From an uncultured Clostridia bacterium (GTDB lineage: Bacteria > Bacillota > Clostridia > Christensenellales > UBA1242), in assembly GCA_948439925.1 (NCBI GenBank), contig CAOJNR010000014.1, forward strand, positions 1-13,013: DNA of 13,013 bases, in the 5' to 3' direction. The translations under genes were made by a program, and so were the position numbers. Below are positions 5,085 through 13,013 of this stretch, piece by piece. How positions within the stretch are numbered: the first letter of the stretch is position 1; the number at the start of each line of letters is the position of its first letter. The notes beneath the pieces are model-generated. The model made no database searches, had not been told where the DNA came from, and saw only the letters and a program-made list of their open reading frames with translations.

Positions 5085-5112
5085 ATTATAAAATACTGCT
5101 AAGTTTAGCAGT
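5085..5112 (-). promoter_or_regulatory. Promoter region with palindrome upstream of the four-cysteine gene
   Basis: A perfect -10 TATAAT lies at 5090-5085, but there is no good -35 at 17 bp. Instead an inverted repeat ACTGCTAA-AC-TTAGCAGT (5112-5095) occupies the -35/spacer area, as an operator or activator site would. A short transcribed hairpin from secA read-through is the alternative. Confidence 0.45.
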
Positions 5113-5116
5113 TTAC

Positions 5117-5153
5117 AAAAAAAATAAAAAACACCACTTTTTCAAGTGATGTT
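5117..5153 (-). terminator. Strong intrinsic terminator after secA
   Basis: AACAUCACUU (5153-5144), GAAA tetraloop, AAGUGGUGUU (5139-5130), then a long U-rich tract down to 5117. The stem has one G-U pair. It begins a few bases after the secA stop codon. Confidence 0.92.
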
Positions 5154-5156
5154 TTT

Positions 5157-7880
5157 CTATTCTACACTGTCTTTTCCACAGCAGTTTTTGTATTTAAGTC
5201 CGCTTCCGCATGGGCAGGCTTCATTTCTGCCAATTTTACGTCCATTGCGCACATCGGTTTTCTGCACAAAAGGTTTTGTTTTTTGTTTTGCACGCTCTTC
5301 TGGCGTAAGTTCTTTGCCAGTGACAACCACATTGTAAGACTGCTGAGCTTGTGGCTGAGGTGGCGCTTCAACCTTGACATTTAAAAGAGTGTAAACAGTC
5401 ATCTCTTTAATTTTGTCAATCATGTTATCGAACATTTCAAATCCGTCTTTTTTGTAAGCAAGAACTGGGTCTTGATTGCCAAAGCCACGAGCAAAAATTT
5501 CGTTTTTCATGATTTGCATATCTTCGATATGTCCCATCCAGTTGAGATCAACCATTCGAAGAAGAACGGCACGTTCGAGGTTTTCAAAAGGATACCCTGT
5601 TGCCTCTATCGTTTCTGTCTGATTTTTAAGCCTTTCATCAACTTTTTTCAGCACTTTTTCTGCAACTTCGCTGGCATCGCAACCTTCAATAAACTTTTCG
5701 TCAACAAGGTTTGTTCCCTTTTCAATAAGTCCTTTTTCAAGCGCTGAATTGATTGCTTCAATGTCCCATTCAAAGAACGGCTTGTCGTCATCAATGCACT
5801 GTGAAATAACTCTGTCAACTTGCTCAGGAATCATACGTTCAATTTGGTCATGCACAGGCAGACCTTCAAGCACCTTATTGCGCTCTTCATAGATTATCTC
5901 CCTTTGTTTGTTGAGAACATCGTCAAACTTAATAACGGTTTTTCTTTGAGAGAAGTTTTGAAGCTCAATTTTCTTTTGAGCACCTTCAATTTGTCTTGAA
6001 AGCATTTTCAACTGAATTGGAACTGAATCATCAAGTCTGAGCATGCTTGCCATTTTTTTGAGTTTGTCACCAGCAAAGCGTCTGATCAGGTCATCTTCAA
6101 GCGAAAGGAAGAAAACCGAACTTCCTGGGTCACCTTGACGGCCAGCACGACCACGAAGCTGATTGTCAATTCTTCGAGATTCATGTCTTTCAGTTCCTAT
6201 AATATGAAGTCCGCCAAGTGCTTTAACTTCTGCTTTTTCCTTGTCTGTGACAACTTTATAGTCCCTATAAAGTTCGTTAAAACGCTCGCGTGCTTTATTG
6301 AGCCTTTCATCTTCAACAGTGTTGAATGCTGTTGCATAGGAAATTTCTTCCTCAGTGAAGTTTTCAGCTCTCATGCGCTTTGTTGCCATAAATTCAGGGT
6401 TACCACCAAGCAAAATGTCAGTTCCACGGCCTGCCATGTTGGTTGCGATTGTCACCGAGCCTTTTCTGCCCGCCTGAGCCACGATTTCACTTTCTTGCTC
6501 ATGATTTTTGGCGTTCAAAACAGTGTGGGCAATCTTTGCGCCTTTAAGCGCTTTTGAGATAAGCTCACTCTTCTCGATCGTAACCGTGCCCACAAGCACA
6601 GGCTGTCCAGTTTTTGCACATTCCTTTATCTCTTCAATAATGGCCTGAATTTTGCCATTTTCAGTCAGATAAATTATATCTGCCTCATCAATTCTCTTCT
6701 TTGGAAGATTTACTGGAATTGTGACAACATCAAGATTGTAAATTGTTCTGAACTCGCCCTCTTCGGTCTTGGCAGTTCCTGTCATTCCAGAGAGTTTTTT
6801 GTAAAGCCTGAAATAGTTTTGGAATGTTATTGTTGCAAGAGTTTGATTTTCATCTTTGATTTCAACGCCTTCCTTGGCTTCGATTGCTTGGTGAAGACCT
6901 GCATTAAAGCGTCTGCCTGGCATGACACGGCCAGTGAACTCGTCAACAATGAGGATTTCGCCATCTCTGATGATATAGTTGTCATCTTTGTGCATGATAT
7001 AATTGGCACGAATTGCGTTGTTAATATAGTGGTTAAGCTCGATATTAGATATATCAGAAAGGCTTTCAACTTTGAAAAACTTCTCAGCCTTTTCAATTCC
7101 GCTTTCAGTGAGGTTGAGTTGCTTGGTCTTTTCATCAATTTCAACATCTTTTTCACGATTTAAAGTCTTAACAAACTTTTGTGCGTTGATATAGCCGTCA
7201 CTTGATTTGTTTCCACGACCGCTGATAATAAGTGGTGTTCTTGCCTCGTCAATAAGAATACTGTCCACTTCGTCGACTATGGCAAAATTGCGCCCTCTTT
7301 GAACGCGTTGATTTTTGTTGACTGCCATATTGTCACGAAGATAGTCAAAGCCAAGCTCATTGTTTGTGCAGTAAGTAATGTCAGCGTCATATGCCATTTT
7401 TTTGAGTCTTTCATTTTGTCCTGAAAGTGTCACACCAACTGTGAGTCCCAAAAACTTGAAAATTTTGCCCATCCACTCAGCGTCACGCTTTGCAAGATAT
7501 TCATTGACGGTCACGATATGCACGCCTTCGCCAGTAAGTGCATTTAAGTATGCTGGCAAGGTTTCAACAAGTGTTTTACCTTCACCTGTTGCCATTTCTG
7601 CAATACGACCTTGATGAAGAGCAATTCCACCTAAGATTTGAACATAGTAGTGCCTCATATTCAAAACTCTTGTTGACGCCTCTCTCACCACAGCAAAAGC
7701 CTCTGGCAAAAGTGAATTTAAACTCTCCCCAGTTTTGTAACGATTTTTAAATTCATCAGTGCATGCACGAAGTTGCTCATTTGAATATTCAGCAAAGCGA
7801 TCTTCAAGCGCGATGACCTTGTCCGCAATTTTTTTAAGTTTTTTAACTTGACTTGCATTTTCACTACCAAAAAGTCCCAT
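5157..7880 (-). CDS. secA: Protein translocase ATPase SecA
   Basis: 907 residues, slightly longer than the common 840-900. SecA drives preproteins through SecYEG by ATP hydrolysis. NBD1 has Walker A ATGEGKT (about residues 97-103) and Walker B DEVD (203-206), followed by DEARTPLIISG. The preprotein cross-linking domain lies at about 225-365. NBD2 carries GMTGTAKTEEGEF (365-377), TNMAGRGTDI (480-489) and QLRGRAGRQGD (574-584). Helical scaffold and wing domains follow, and then a Pro/Gln-rich linker (APPQPQAQQ). The end is a SEC-C zinc motif, CPCGSGLKYKNCC, with Cys at 889, 891, 900 and 901. AGGAG precedes ATG 7880. It is a single-gene unit with its own promoter and terminator. Its partner SecE is encoded 1 kb away on the same strand, but not in the same operon. 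Confidence 0.99.
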   Translation of the reverse strand: MGLFGSENASQVKKLKKIADKVIALEDRFAEYSNEQLRACTDEFKNRYKTGESLNSLLPEAFAVVREASTRVLNMRHYYVQILGGIALHQGRIAEMATGEGKTLVETLPAYLNALTGEGVHIVTVNEYLAKRDAEWMGKIFKFLGLTVGVTLSGQNERLKKMAYDADITYCTNNELGFDYLRDNMAVNKNQRVQRGRNFAIVDEVDSILIDEARTPLIISGRGNKSSDGYINAQKFVKTLNREKDVEIDEKTKQLNLTESGIEKAEKFFKVESLSDISNIELNHYINNAIRANYIMHKDDNYIIRDGEILIVDEFTGRVMPGRRFNAGLHQAIEAKEGVEIKDENQTLATITFQNYFRLYKKLSGMTGTAKTEEGEFRTIYNLDVVTIPVNLPKKRIDEADIIYLTENGKIQAIIEEIKECAKTGQPVLVGTVTIEKSELISKALKGAKIAHTVLNAKNHEQESEIVAQAGRKGSVTIATNMAGRGTDILLGGNPEFMATKRMRAENFTEEEISYATAFNTVEDERLNKARERFNELYRDYKVVTDKEKAEVKALGGLHIIGTERHESRRIDNQLRGRAGRQGDPGSSVFFLSLEDDLIRRFAGDKLKKMASMLRLDDSVPIQLKMLSRQIEGAQKKIELQNFSQRKTVIKFDDVLNKQREIIYEERNKVLEGLPVHDQIERMIPEQVDRVISQCIDDDKPFFEWDIEAINSALEKGLIEKGTNLVDEKFIEGCDASEVAEKVLKKVDERLKNQTETIEATGYPFENLERAVLLRMVDLNWMGHIEDMQIMKNEIFARGFGNQDPVLAYKKDGFEMFDNMIDKIKEMTVYTLLNVKVEAPPQPQAQQSYNVVVTGKELTPEERAKQKTKPFVQKTDVRNGRKIGRNEACPCGSGLKYKNCCGKDSVE

Positions 7881-7900
7881 TTTAACTCCTATTTTTCTCT

Positions 7901-7929
7901 ATTCTAGCAAACTTTAAACAAAATTACAA
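7901..7929 (-). promoter_or_regulatory. Promoter of secA
   Basis: Minus-strand TTGTAA (7929-7924), 17 bp, TAGAAT (7906-7901), with TGC just before the -10 (extended -10). The leader is very short, about 15-20 nt. Confidence 0.7.
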
Positions 7930-8047
7930 ATTTTTTACCCTATTTATAGCACAAAATGGTCAAATTAAAGAATTTTTCCAACATTTTTCATCAAAAATCT
8001 CCCAACAAAAAGTCGAACAAAAAATTTCTGACTAAAACCTTACACCC
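7930..8047. other. AT-rich divergent intergenic region, no gene seen
   Basis: This is the stretch between the secA promoter and the promoter of the giant plus-strand gene. It is A/T-rich, with loosely repeated TTTTTGTTnGnn-like strings on the minus strand. I see no RNA gene, convincing hairpin or supported coding frame. Confidence 0.5.
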
Positions 8048-8076
8048 TTGACAATAAGATATTTACATGATATAAT
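8048..8076 (+). promoter_or_regulatory. Consensus promoter of the giant gene
   Basis: TTGACA (8048-8053), 17 bp, TATAAT (8071-8076), with TGA directly before the -10 so it also counts as extended. The predicted start is near 8083, about 30 nt before the ATG. It points to strong transcription unless repressed. Confidence 0.9.
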
Positions 8077-8112
8077 ATTATTAATAATAAATATATGGAG
8101 GTCATATAGCTT

Positions 8113-11100
8113 ATGGCAAAAATTATTAAAAACGAGAAAGAGAACAAAAAATTCTTGAATTCGCTTATCAGTGATACTGAGCCTGCTTTTAAAGATATTT
8201 TTAACCAGCTTAGCGCTGAGAGTAAGAATTTTTTTGAATACACTATCCTTCCAGCGATGCTAGATGAAGCACTTAAAGGTTCTTCCAAAGAAGAAATTGA
8301 AAACGTTGGATATAGTGTTTCAAATGACGAAATAAAAAACAAACATCACAGCCAAGAGTATTTGACAGCCGTTTACAATAATCACATAACAACAGAACAA
8401 GAAACCATTATTGATATCGCCAGCTCGTCAGTCATAAAAGAAGCAAGAAAAAGACAACAGGCAGCCGAAGAAGCAAAAAGACAAGAAGCACAAAGAAAAA
8501 GAGAGGAAGAAATAAGACAGGAAAATCAAAGAATAGAAAAAGAATTAGAACAAGGAAGGAATCCTTTTAACTTTGATATAACCGCACAGCATGTTGAAGT
8601 AAATACTGCTGACACTCTTGACAAAGCTGACATTCTTTTAGTTGAAAACCGCGTTAAGCTTGACGATGGGCAAGAAATGCCTCAAAATCTTGCTATGCTT
8701 AATGATAGTGACACGCTCCTCTCTTTTGACCTCAATGGCGAAGAAAAATTCAAACTCTTCCAAGACGGCAAGCAAGTTTTTGTTGAATTTGAAGAGAATC
8801 TTTTTGACGGACTTAATGTCGGCAAAGATGGTGGCAAAGTTACACTTGAAGTTAAGCCAAACAAGGACAAGCCTCCTATCAGTTTGTCATCAACAAACAA
8901 CTCGCTTACTCTTAATGTCAAGTCAGAAGACGGAACTGTCAAAGAATACACTCTCACCGTTGGCCCACTTGGTGCCAAACTTTCTTGCGATGGCAAAGAC
9001 TATGAATACAAAGCACAAATTGACGGCAAACAAGCTGTGCTCAATCCAACAGTTTCAACAAAACTTGTTGAAAAACTTTTCTCAGCGCAAGACAATTTTG
9101 TTGAAACAAAGAAACTTAATACTGGCAAAGATGGCGTAAAAGACGCATATCTCAATCAACTGCTCCTCCTTTATGCTGGAAGCAAAAACGATAAGGAAAT
9201 AGGTTTCCAAAAATTCACATTTGGAAACAATGCCAATCTTGGTGTTTTGAATCTTGAACGCGGAATTGACGAACATGGTGAAATGCAAATAGATTCCTAC
9301 TATTTCACGAGAGATGGTAAAAATATTTATCTTAACATTGGCAACAAAGGCGAAAGTCCAGAGGGAAATTGGATTAAGGTAAATAAAATGCTTAAAATGT
9401 TTTCTACTGATGAAAATAAATCGCATAAAACAGGTGTTTATTTGATGTTTGAAAAAGGAAGCGGTCAAACACACAGCTATTTTAATGTGCCATTAACAAC
9501 ATCCACAAATAACACTCAAAGCAAACTTGATGATAAAGTTTTGGAAGCATTAAAAGCATTTGAAGAAGAGTTTTTACCTGAAAGTGTTGTGGCGAAAAGG
9601 CCAAACCAACCATCACTTGATGATCCAGACAATGACAAATTCATGGAACTCGGCAATGATAATTATTCTTTTGCAGCCACTTGGATTGACGATCGTAAAT
9701 CTGATCAATTTAACACACAAACAATTCAACCAATCACATTCAACATTGCTTCTGAACCACAAGCACAACAAGAGCAACAAGAAGAAGCTCAATCAGATAA
9801 AGCGGAAGAGAGTGACAATGGTGGAAATGGTGGAAACAACAACCAAACCCAAGATGAACAGCCACAGGAAGAGGAAAAAGACAAGAAGGCTATCGTTGAC
9901 AATTTCACCCAAACGGCACGCGAAACTGAGGAAATTGACAGAACAAAAAGAAAATTTCAAGAAACTCCTGCCGATATCATGATCATTTTGGGGCTTGCAC
10001 TTTTGTTGATTGCCCCACTGCTTGGACTTGGTGCTGTTGCTGCCGTGGTTGTCAGCGCTGTTGCTGTTGCTTCAACTATTGGCGGTATGGCTTACGCTGC
10101 AAGCATTGACAAGCTCAAAAACCCACTCATCAAAACATACACTCGCTATCTTGACCCACTTTCTGAACTTGAACGCGATATTGAAAATCAGCAAGAACAA
10201 TTCTGGCAACTTGAAAAACAACTTGATAATGCTGTTGAAAGCCATAATAAAATTGAAGCTGAAATGGCTGAAAATGTTCAAAATGACCCATTTTACAGTG
10301 AATTTATTGGACAAGCAATCGCAGATGGTTTAATCCCAGAAGTTTCCACTATGGATCAATTCATGGATGAAGAACATATGGAACTTCGAATGGAAATGCT
10401 TACAGACATGCGCAAAATGAACAATTTTGGCGTGACTGCTGAACAGCAAAATGCCTTTGTTGACAAATATTTCCGTGCTTCAACTTTTGAAGACATCAAA
10501 GTTCAAAAGGTTGAAAACGGCGAGAAAGTTTTTGATAAAGACGGCAAACCTGTCATGATTGACGAAAAAAAACTTGTTTCAAAAGATATTCTTATAACTG
10601 GCGAGAAAAGAGATAACTTACTTAAAAACATCAAAACAATTCTTCCAACTTCTAGCGACGTGCTTGACAATATGTTGAAAATGGGAGTTTCATCAGAAAT
10701 AGATAACATAACATTATTGTCTGAAATCAAAAAAATTGATGATCACAGTGACAAAAAAGATATTGATGCAATTATCAATAAACATTTCTCTGGTGCAAGC
10801 AGTGAAGTCAAAGCTACTCTCAGCTCTCAACTCTCTTCCCCTATCAAAACTAGGGAAACGCTTGACACTCTCAGCAAATACAATGGCTCACAAGCCAAAG
10901 TTCAACAAACAAAGAAAGCAACTGATGAGATGATAGTAAATGGCGGAGAAGTTTTTGTTAAGAGAATTCTCACTGGCGATACCGTTGCTGAGGATGGAAA
11001 AACAAGAGTGGCAACTTTCAACGATCAACAAACACTGCAAATGCTTGAAAAGCACAAAGAGGCTTTTGTTAAGCACTATGCTTTCTCAGCACAACACAAT

Positions 11101-13013
11101 CCTCAGATTGTTGACAATTTCTACACAATCTTCTCAGATAAAATCCGAGATCAAGCAACAGAAATCATGGCGCAAGGCGTTAAAGATGTTGAAAAAGCAC
11201 AAGCGCGCGCTTACGAAATTGGACAATACCAGAAAAAACGCGACCTCGATAACCAACAACGCGAAGCTTTCGCAGAGGCAATGAACTTCACAACAAAAAT
11301 TATGGCAACTGAAAATCAGCCAGTCTGCCCTACAAAACAAGATATAATCAACATGACAAAACAATATGCTTATGCAAGCGCAGTTGCAAACCTTGAAGAA
11401 GCAGAAAACTATTTTGAAAAGTATGGTGAGTTTTCAAGAACATCAGTTGAACAATCCCCTATATCCAGTGATGGTGAAAATGCTTTTATTTTTGGTGATG
11501 GCATTATTCGCAATATGACAACACAAATGATTGCTCAATCGCAAGTAAAAAATAATAATATTAAAGACTTGTTAAAAAACAGAAATGCCATACTTGAAAA
11601 GACAGATTTCTTTGAATCGCTTTCTCATCAGTTTAATCCAACTTCTTTAAATACTGATTTTACAATAGTTCCATTCTCTGCAAAACTCAATGAACCAATC
11701 TTAAACTTTGAAAAAGAAGTTGAAAGTTACATTAGACAAGCAATTTTATCAAAAGTTGAAAGCAAAGAAGCAAAAGAAGAGTTAAGTAAACTTGAACTAG
11801 ACGAAATTATAAAAAATAAAAAAGTTTCAAGTTTGACTGATGAAGAAGAATTTAAAACTCTTGTTTCACTTCATAATGCAAATAAAGAAATAGAAAATGG
11901 AATTAATAAACAAGTTGAGAAGTTTTTAACCGAGTTGCCTAAAAAGACAGCAATGCTTATTAAAGATAAACAATTTGATAAAAAGTCATTAGACGCATAT
12001 AAAAAGAATGTTAATGAAATTCTTAAATCAAACAACTTAGAAGCAACTGCTAATGAAGAAACTTTTATCACTTATCTCGTTGCTCTCTCAAATGATGAAG
12101 GCATTAATGAAAAAGCAAGTGAAAATATTTACAAAATTGCAACAGCTCTTGCAAATGGCGATATCCGTAGTTATGTTAAGTTTACTCTAATGAGTGATTT
12201 ATACATGCAAGAGGTGCAAAATCTTGACGAACTTCCAACTGAAAGCACAGATGATGATTTCTCTGCAAGAGAATATGCAGAAAGTGCAAAACACAATATT
12301 CAAGATGCTTATGCAAAACAAAATGAGTTTATTCAAAAAGTTCTCAACCCTACACTTGAAAGTTTTGTTCCTGAAATTCAAACAAAAATCAGAAAAGATA
12401 TTCAAAATGGAGAAATCCAAACTGCAAGTGAACTTCAACAAAAACTTATTGATCACTGCAAGGAAACTAAAAGACTTGATGGAAGAAATCTCGGTGAAGA
12501 TGCAATCAAAAAGATGATTGAATCGACCAAGTTTTCACCAGACGACCCAATGTTTGAAGAGAAGTTTACATCAATTATGAATGTTATAAACAAAAAAGCA
12601 AAATCGCTTAATGATAAAACTTTCACTATTGATACTGATACTCAAATCTTCAACGATATGGTCATGAGAATCAAAAATCAAATTAAAGAAGATAAAACTT
12701 CTATTTCAGATATTGCACCATTGTTTAAAAAAGAATTCTCAAAACTTGATTTAGATAAAATCATAACTGAATCTTTAACAAAACAATCTGGATTGCAGTA
12801 TGTTACTGAAACTCATTCTTATCTAGATTTACAAAAAGATTTAGGAAAACAAATCGCAACTCAAAGAGAATCATCTCATTATTTCTACACTGCTATTGAT
12901 AAGGTTTTTGCAAATGAATTATTAATTGCATGCACAACGCTTGATGAAAAAGACATCAAAAAAATCATCAAAGGCAGTGAAGTTGCGGGACTTCAAGACA
13001 CAACAAGAAATCT
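8113..13013 (+). CDS. Giant multidomain protein, unknown function (partial, C-terminus outside window)
   Basis: Hand translation from ATG 8113 gives 1,633 codons with no stop before the window edge. The start is firm: an in-frame TAG lies at 8107-8109 and GGAGGT at 8097-8102. Parts: 1-106, a helical head without signal peptide; 107-147, a charged coiled coil (KEARKRQQAAEEAKRQ); about 150-545, a beta-rich region with repeated short motifs such as DGK and GKDG; 547-592, a Q/E/N/G-rich linker (QAQQEQQEEAQ, GGNGGNNNQ); 622-662, a hydrophobic stretch (IMIILGLALLLIAPLLGLGAV) long enough for a two-helix membrane hairpin; 666 to the end, a long, mostly helical, Lys/Glu/Asn-rich region with few cysteines. 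I see no enzymatic motif, Walker box, LPxTG or repeat signature. It may be a membrane-anchored cytoplasmic scaffold or a toxin- or phage-like giant protein; none of these is shown. Confidence 0.9.
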   Translation, partial: MAKIIKNEKENKKFLNSLISDTEPAFKDIFNQLSAESKNFFEYTILPAMLDEALKGSSKEEIENVGYSVSNDEIKNKHHSQEYLTAVYNNHITTEQETIIDIASSSVIKEARKRQQAAEEAKRQEAQRKREEEIRQENQRIEKELEQGRNPFNFDITAQHVEVNTADTLDKADILLVENRVKLDDGQEMPQNLAMLNDSDTLLSFDLNGEEKFKLFQDGKQVFVEFEENLFDGLNVGKDGGKVTLEVKPNKDKPPISLSSTNNSLTLNVKSEDGTVKEYTLTVGPLGAKLSCDGKDYEYKAQIDGKQAVLNPTVSTKLVEKLFSAQDNFVETKKLNTGKDGVKDAYLNQLLLLYAGSKNDKEIGFQKFTFGNNANLGVLNLERGIDEHGEMQIDSYYFTRDGKNIYLNIGNKGESPEGNWIKVNKMLKMFSTDENKSHKTGVYLMFEKGSGQTHSYFNVPLTTSTNNTQSKLDDKVLEALKAFEEEFLPESVVAKRPNQPSLDDPDNDKFMELGNDNYSFAATWIDDRKSDQFNTQTIQPITFNIASEPQAQQEQQEEAQSDKAEESDNGGNGGNNNQTQDEQPQEEEKDKKAIVDNFTQTARETEEIDRTKRKFQETPADIMIILGLALLLIAPLLGLGAVAAVVVSAVAVASTIGGMAYAASIDKLKNPLIKTYTRYLDPLSELERDIENQQEQFWQLEKQLDNAVESHNKIEAEMAENVQNDPFYSEFIGQAIADGLIPEVSTMDQFMDEEHMELRMEMLTDMRKMNNFGVTAEQQNAFVDKYFRASTFEDIKVQKVENGEKVFDKDGKPVMIDEKKLVSKDILITGEKRDNLLKNIKTILPTSSDVLDNMLKMGVSSEIDNITLLSEIKKIDDHSDKKDIDAIINKHFSGASSEVKATLSSQLSSPIKTRETLDTLSKYNGSQAKVQQTKKATDEMIVNGGEVFVKRILTGDTVAEDGKTRVATFNDQQTLQMLEKHKEAFVKHYAFSAQHNPQIVDNFYTIFSDKIRDQATEIMAQGVKDVEKAQARAYEIGQYQKKRDLDNQQREAFAEAMNFTTKIMATENQPVCPTKQDIINMTKQYAYASAVANLEEAENYFEKYGEFSRTSVEQSPISSDGENAFIFGDGIIRNMTTQMIAQSQVKNNNIKDLLKNRNAILEKTDFFESLSHQFNPTSLNTDFTIVPFSAKLNEPILNFEKEVESYIRQAILSKVESKEAKEELSKLELDEIIKNKKVSSLTDEEEFKTLVSLHNANKEIENGINKQVEKFLTELPKKTAMLIKDKQFDKKSLDAYKKNVNEILKSNNLEATANEETFITYLVALSNDEGINEKASENIYKIATALANGDIRSYVKFTLMSDLYMQEVQNLDELPTESTDDDFSAREYAESAKHNIQDAYAKQNEFIQKVLNPTLESFVPEIQTKIRKDIQNGEIQTASELQQKLIDHCKETKRLDGRNLGEDAIKKMIESTKFSPDDPMFEEKFTSIMNVINKKAKSLNDKTFTIDTDTQIFNDMVMRIKNQIKEDKTSISDIAPLFKKEFSKLDLDKIITESLTKQSGLQYVTETHSYLDLQKDLGKQIATQRESSHYFYTAIDKVFANELLIACTTLDEKDIKKIIKGSEVAGLQDTTRN

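Noticed and set aside
8095..8109. Four-codon upstream frame (ATG GAG GTC ATA TAG) just before the giant gene
   Set aside because: It consists mainly of the ribosome binding site itself preceded by AT. It is too short to support as a leader peptide; the same ATGGAGGT string also occurs before the four-cysteine gene.
8642..9139. 165-codon frame, and similar ones at 9560-9982, 10010-10333, 10940-11284 and 12194-12517
   Set aside because: All are alternative frames within the single continuous giant frame, with no start signals of their own. The giant frame has a consensus promoter and ribosome binding site.

Overview
The window looks like chromosomal DNA from a low-GC Gram-positive-type bacterium (Bacillota/Clostridia-like). 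The basis is strong AGGAGG ribosome binding sites, textbook TTGACA-17 bp-TATAAT promoters, the rpmG-secE-nusG-rplK-rplA cluster, and a SecA ending in a CxC...CC zinc motif. I cannot name the genus. Most of the window (1-7880) is on the minus strand. One very large plus-strand gene starts at 8113 and leaves the window at 13013 still open.

Layout, left to right. (1) 1-1209, minus: the N-terminal 403 codons of a gene, cut by the window edge. It encodes at least five tandem modules resembling the C-terminal domain of the RNA polymerase alpha subunit, and it has a near-consensus promoter. (2) 1302-1572: five direct repeats of 57-64 bp, each centred on a 13-bp palindrome. They lie between that promoter and the terminator of the ribosomal operon. 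(3) 1617-4307, minus: rpmG-secE-nusG, a terminator, a small unknown gene with its own promoter, another promoter/terminator junction, then a leader with a probable ribosomal protein L1 binding site followed by rplK-rplA. rplJ-rplL, the usual next genes, are absent. (4) 4421-5047, minus: a solitary HicB-like protein and a small four-cysteine protein, neither in an obvious operon. (5) 5157-7880, minus: secA with its own promoter and strong terminator. (6) 8113-13013+, plus: a predicted cytoplasmic or membrane-anchored protein of more than 1,633 residues. It has an N-terminal coiled coil, a beta-rich region, a Q/E/N-rich linker, a hydrophobic hairpin and a long helical region. I recognise no family.

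The conserved genes serve translation (L33, L11, L1), transcription elongation (NusG) and protein export (SecE, SecA). The accessory content is the most unusual part: the alpha-CTD-repeat protein next to a palindromic repeat array, and the giant protein divergent from secA. Gene borders are compact; in three places a terminator hairpin and the next promoter overlap or abut.
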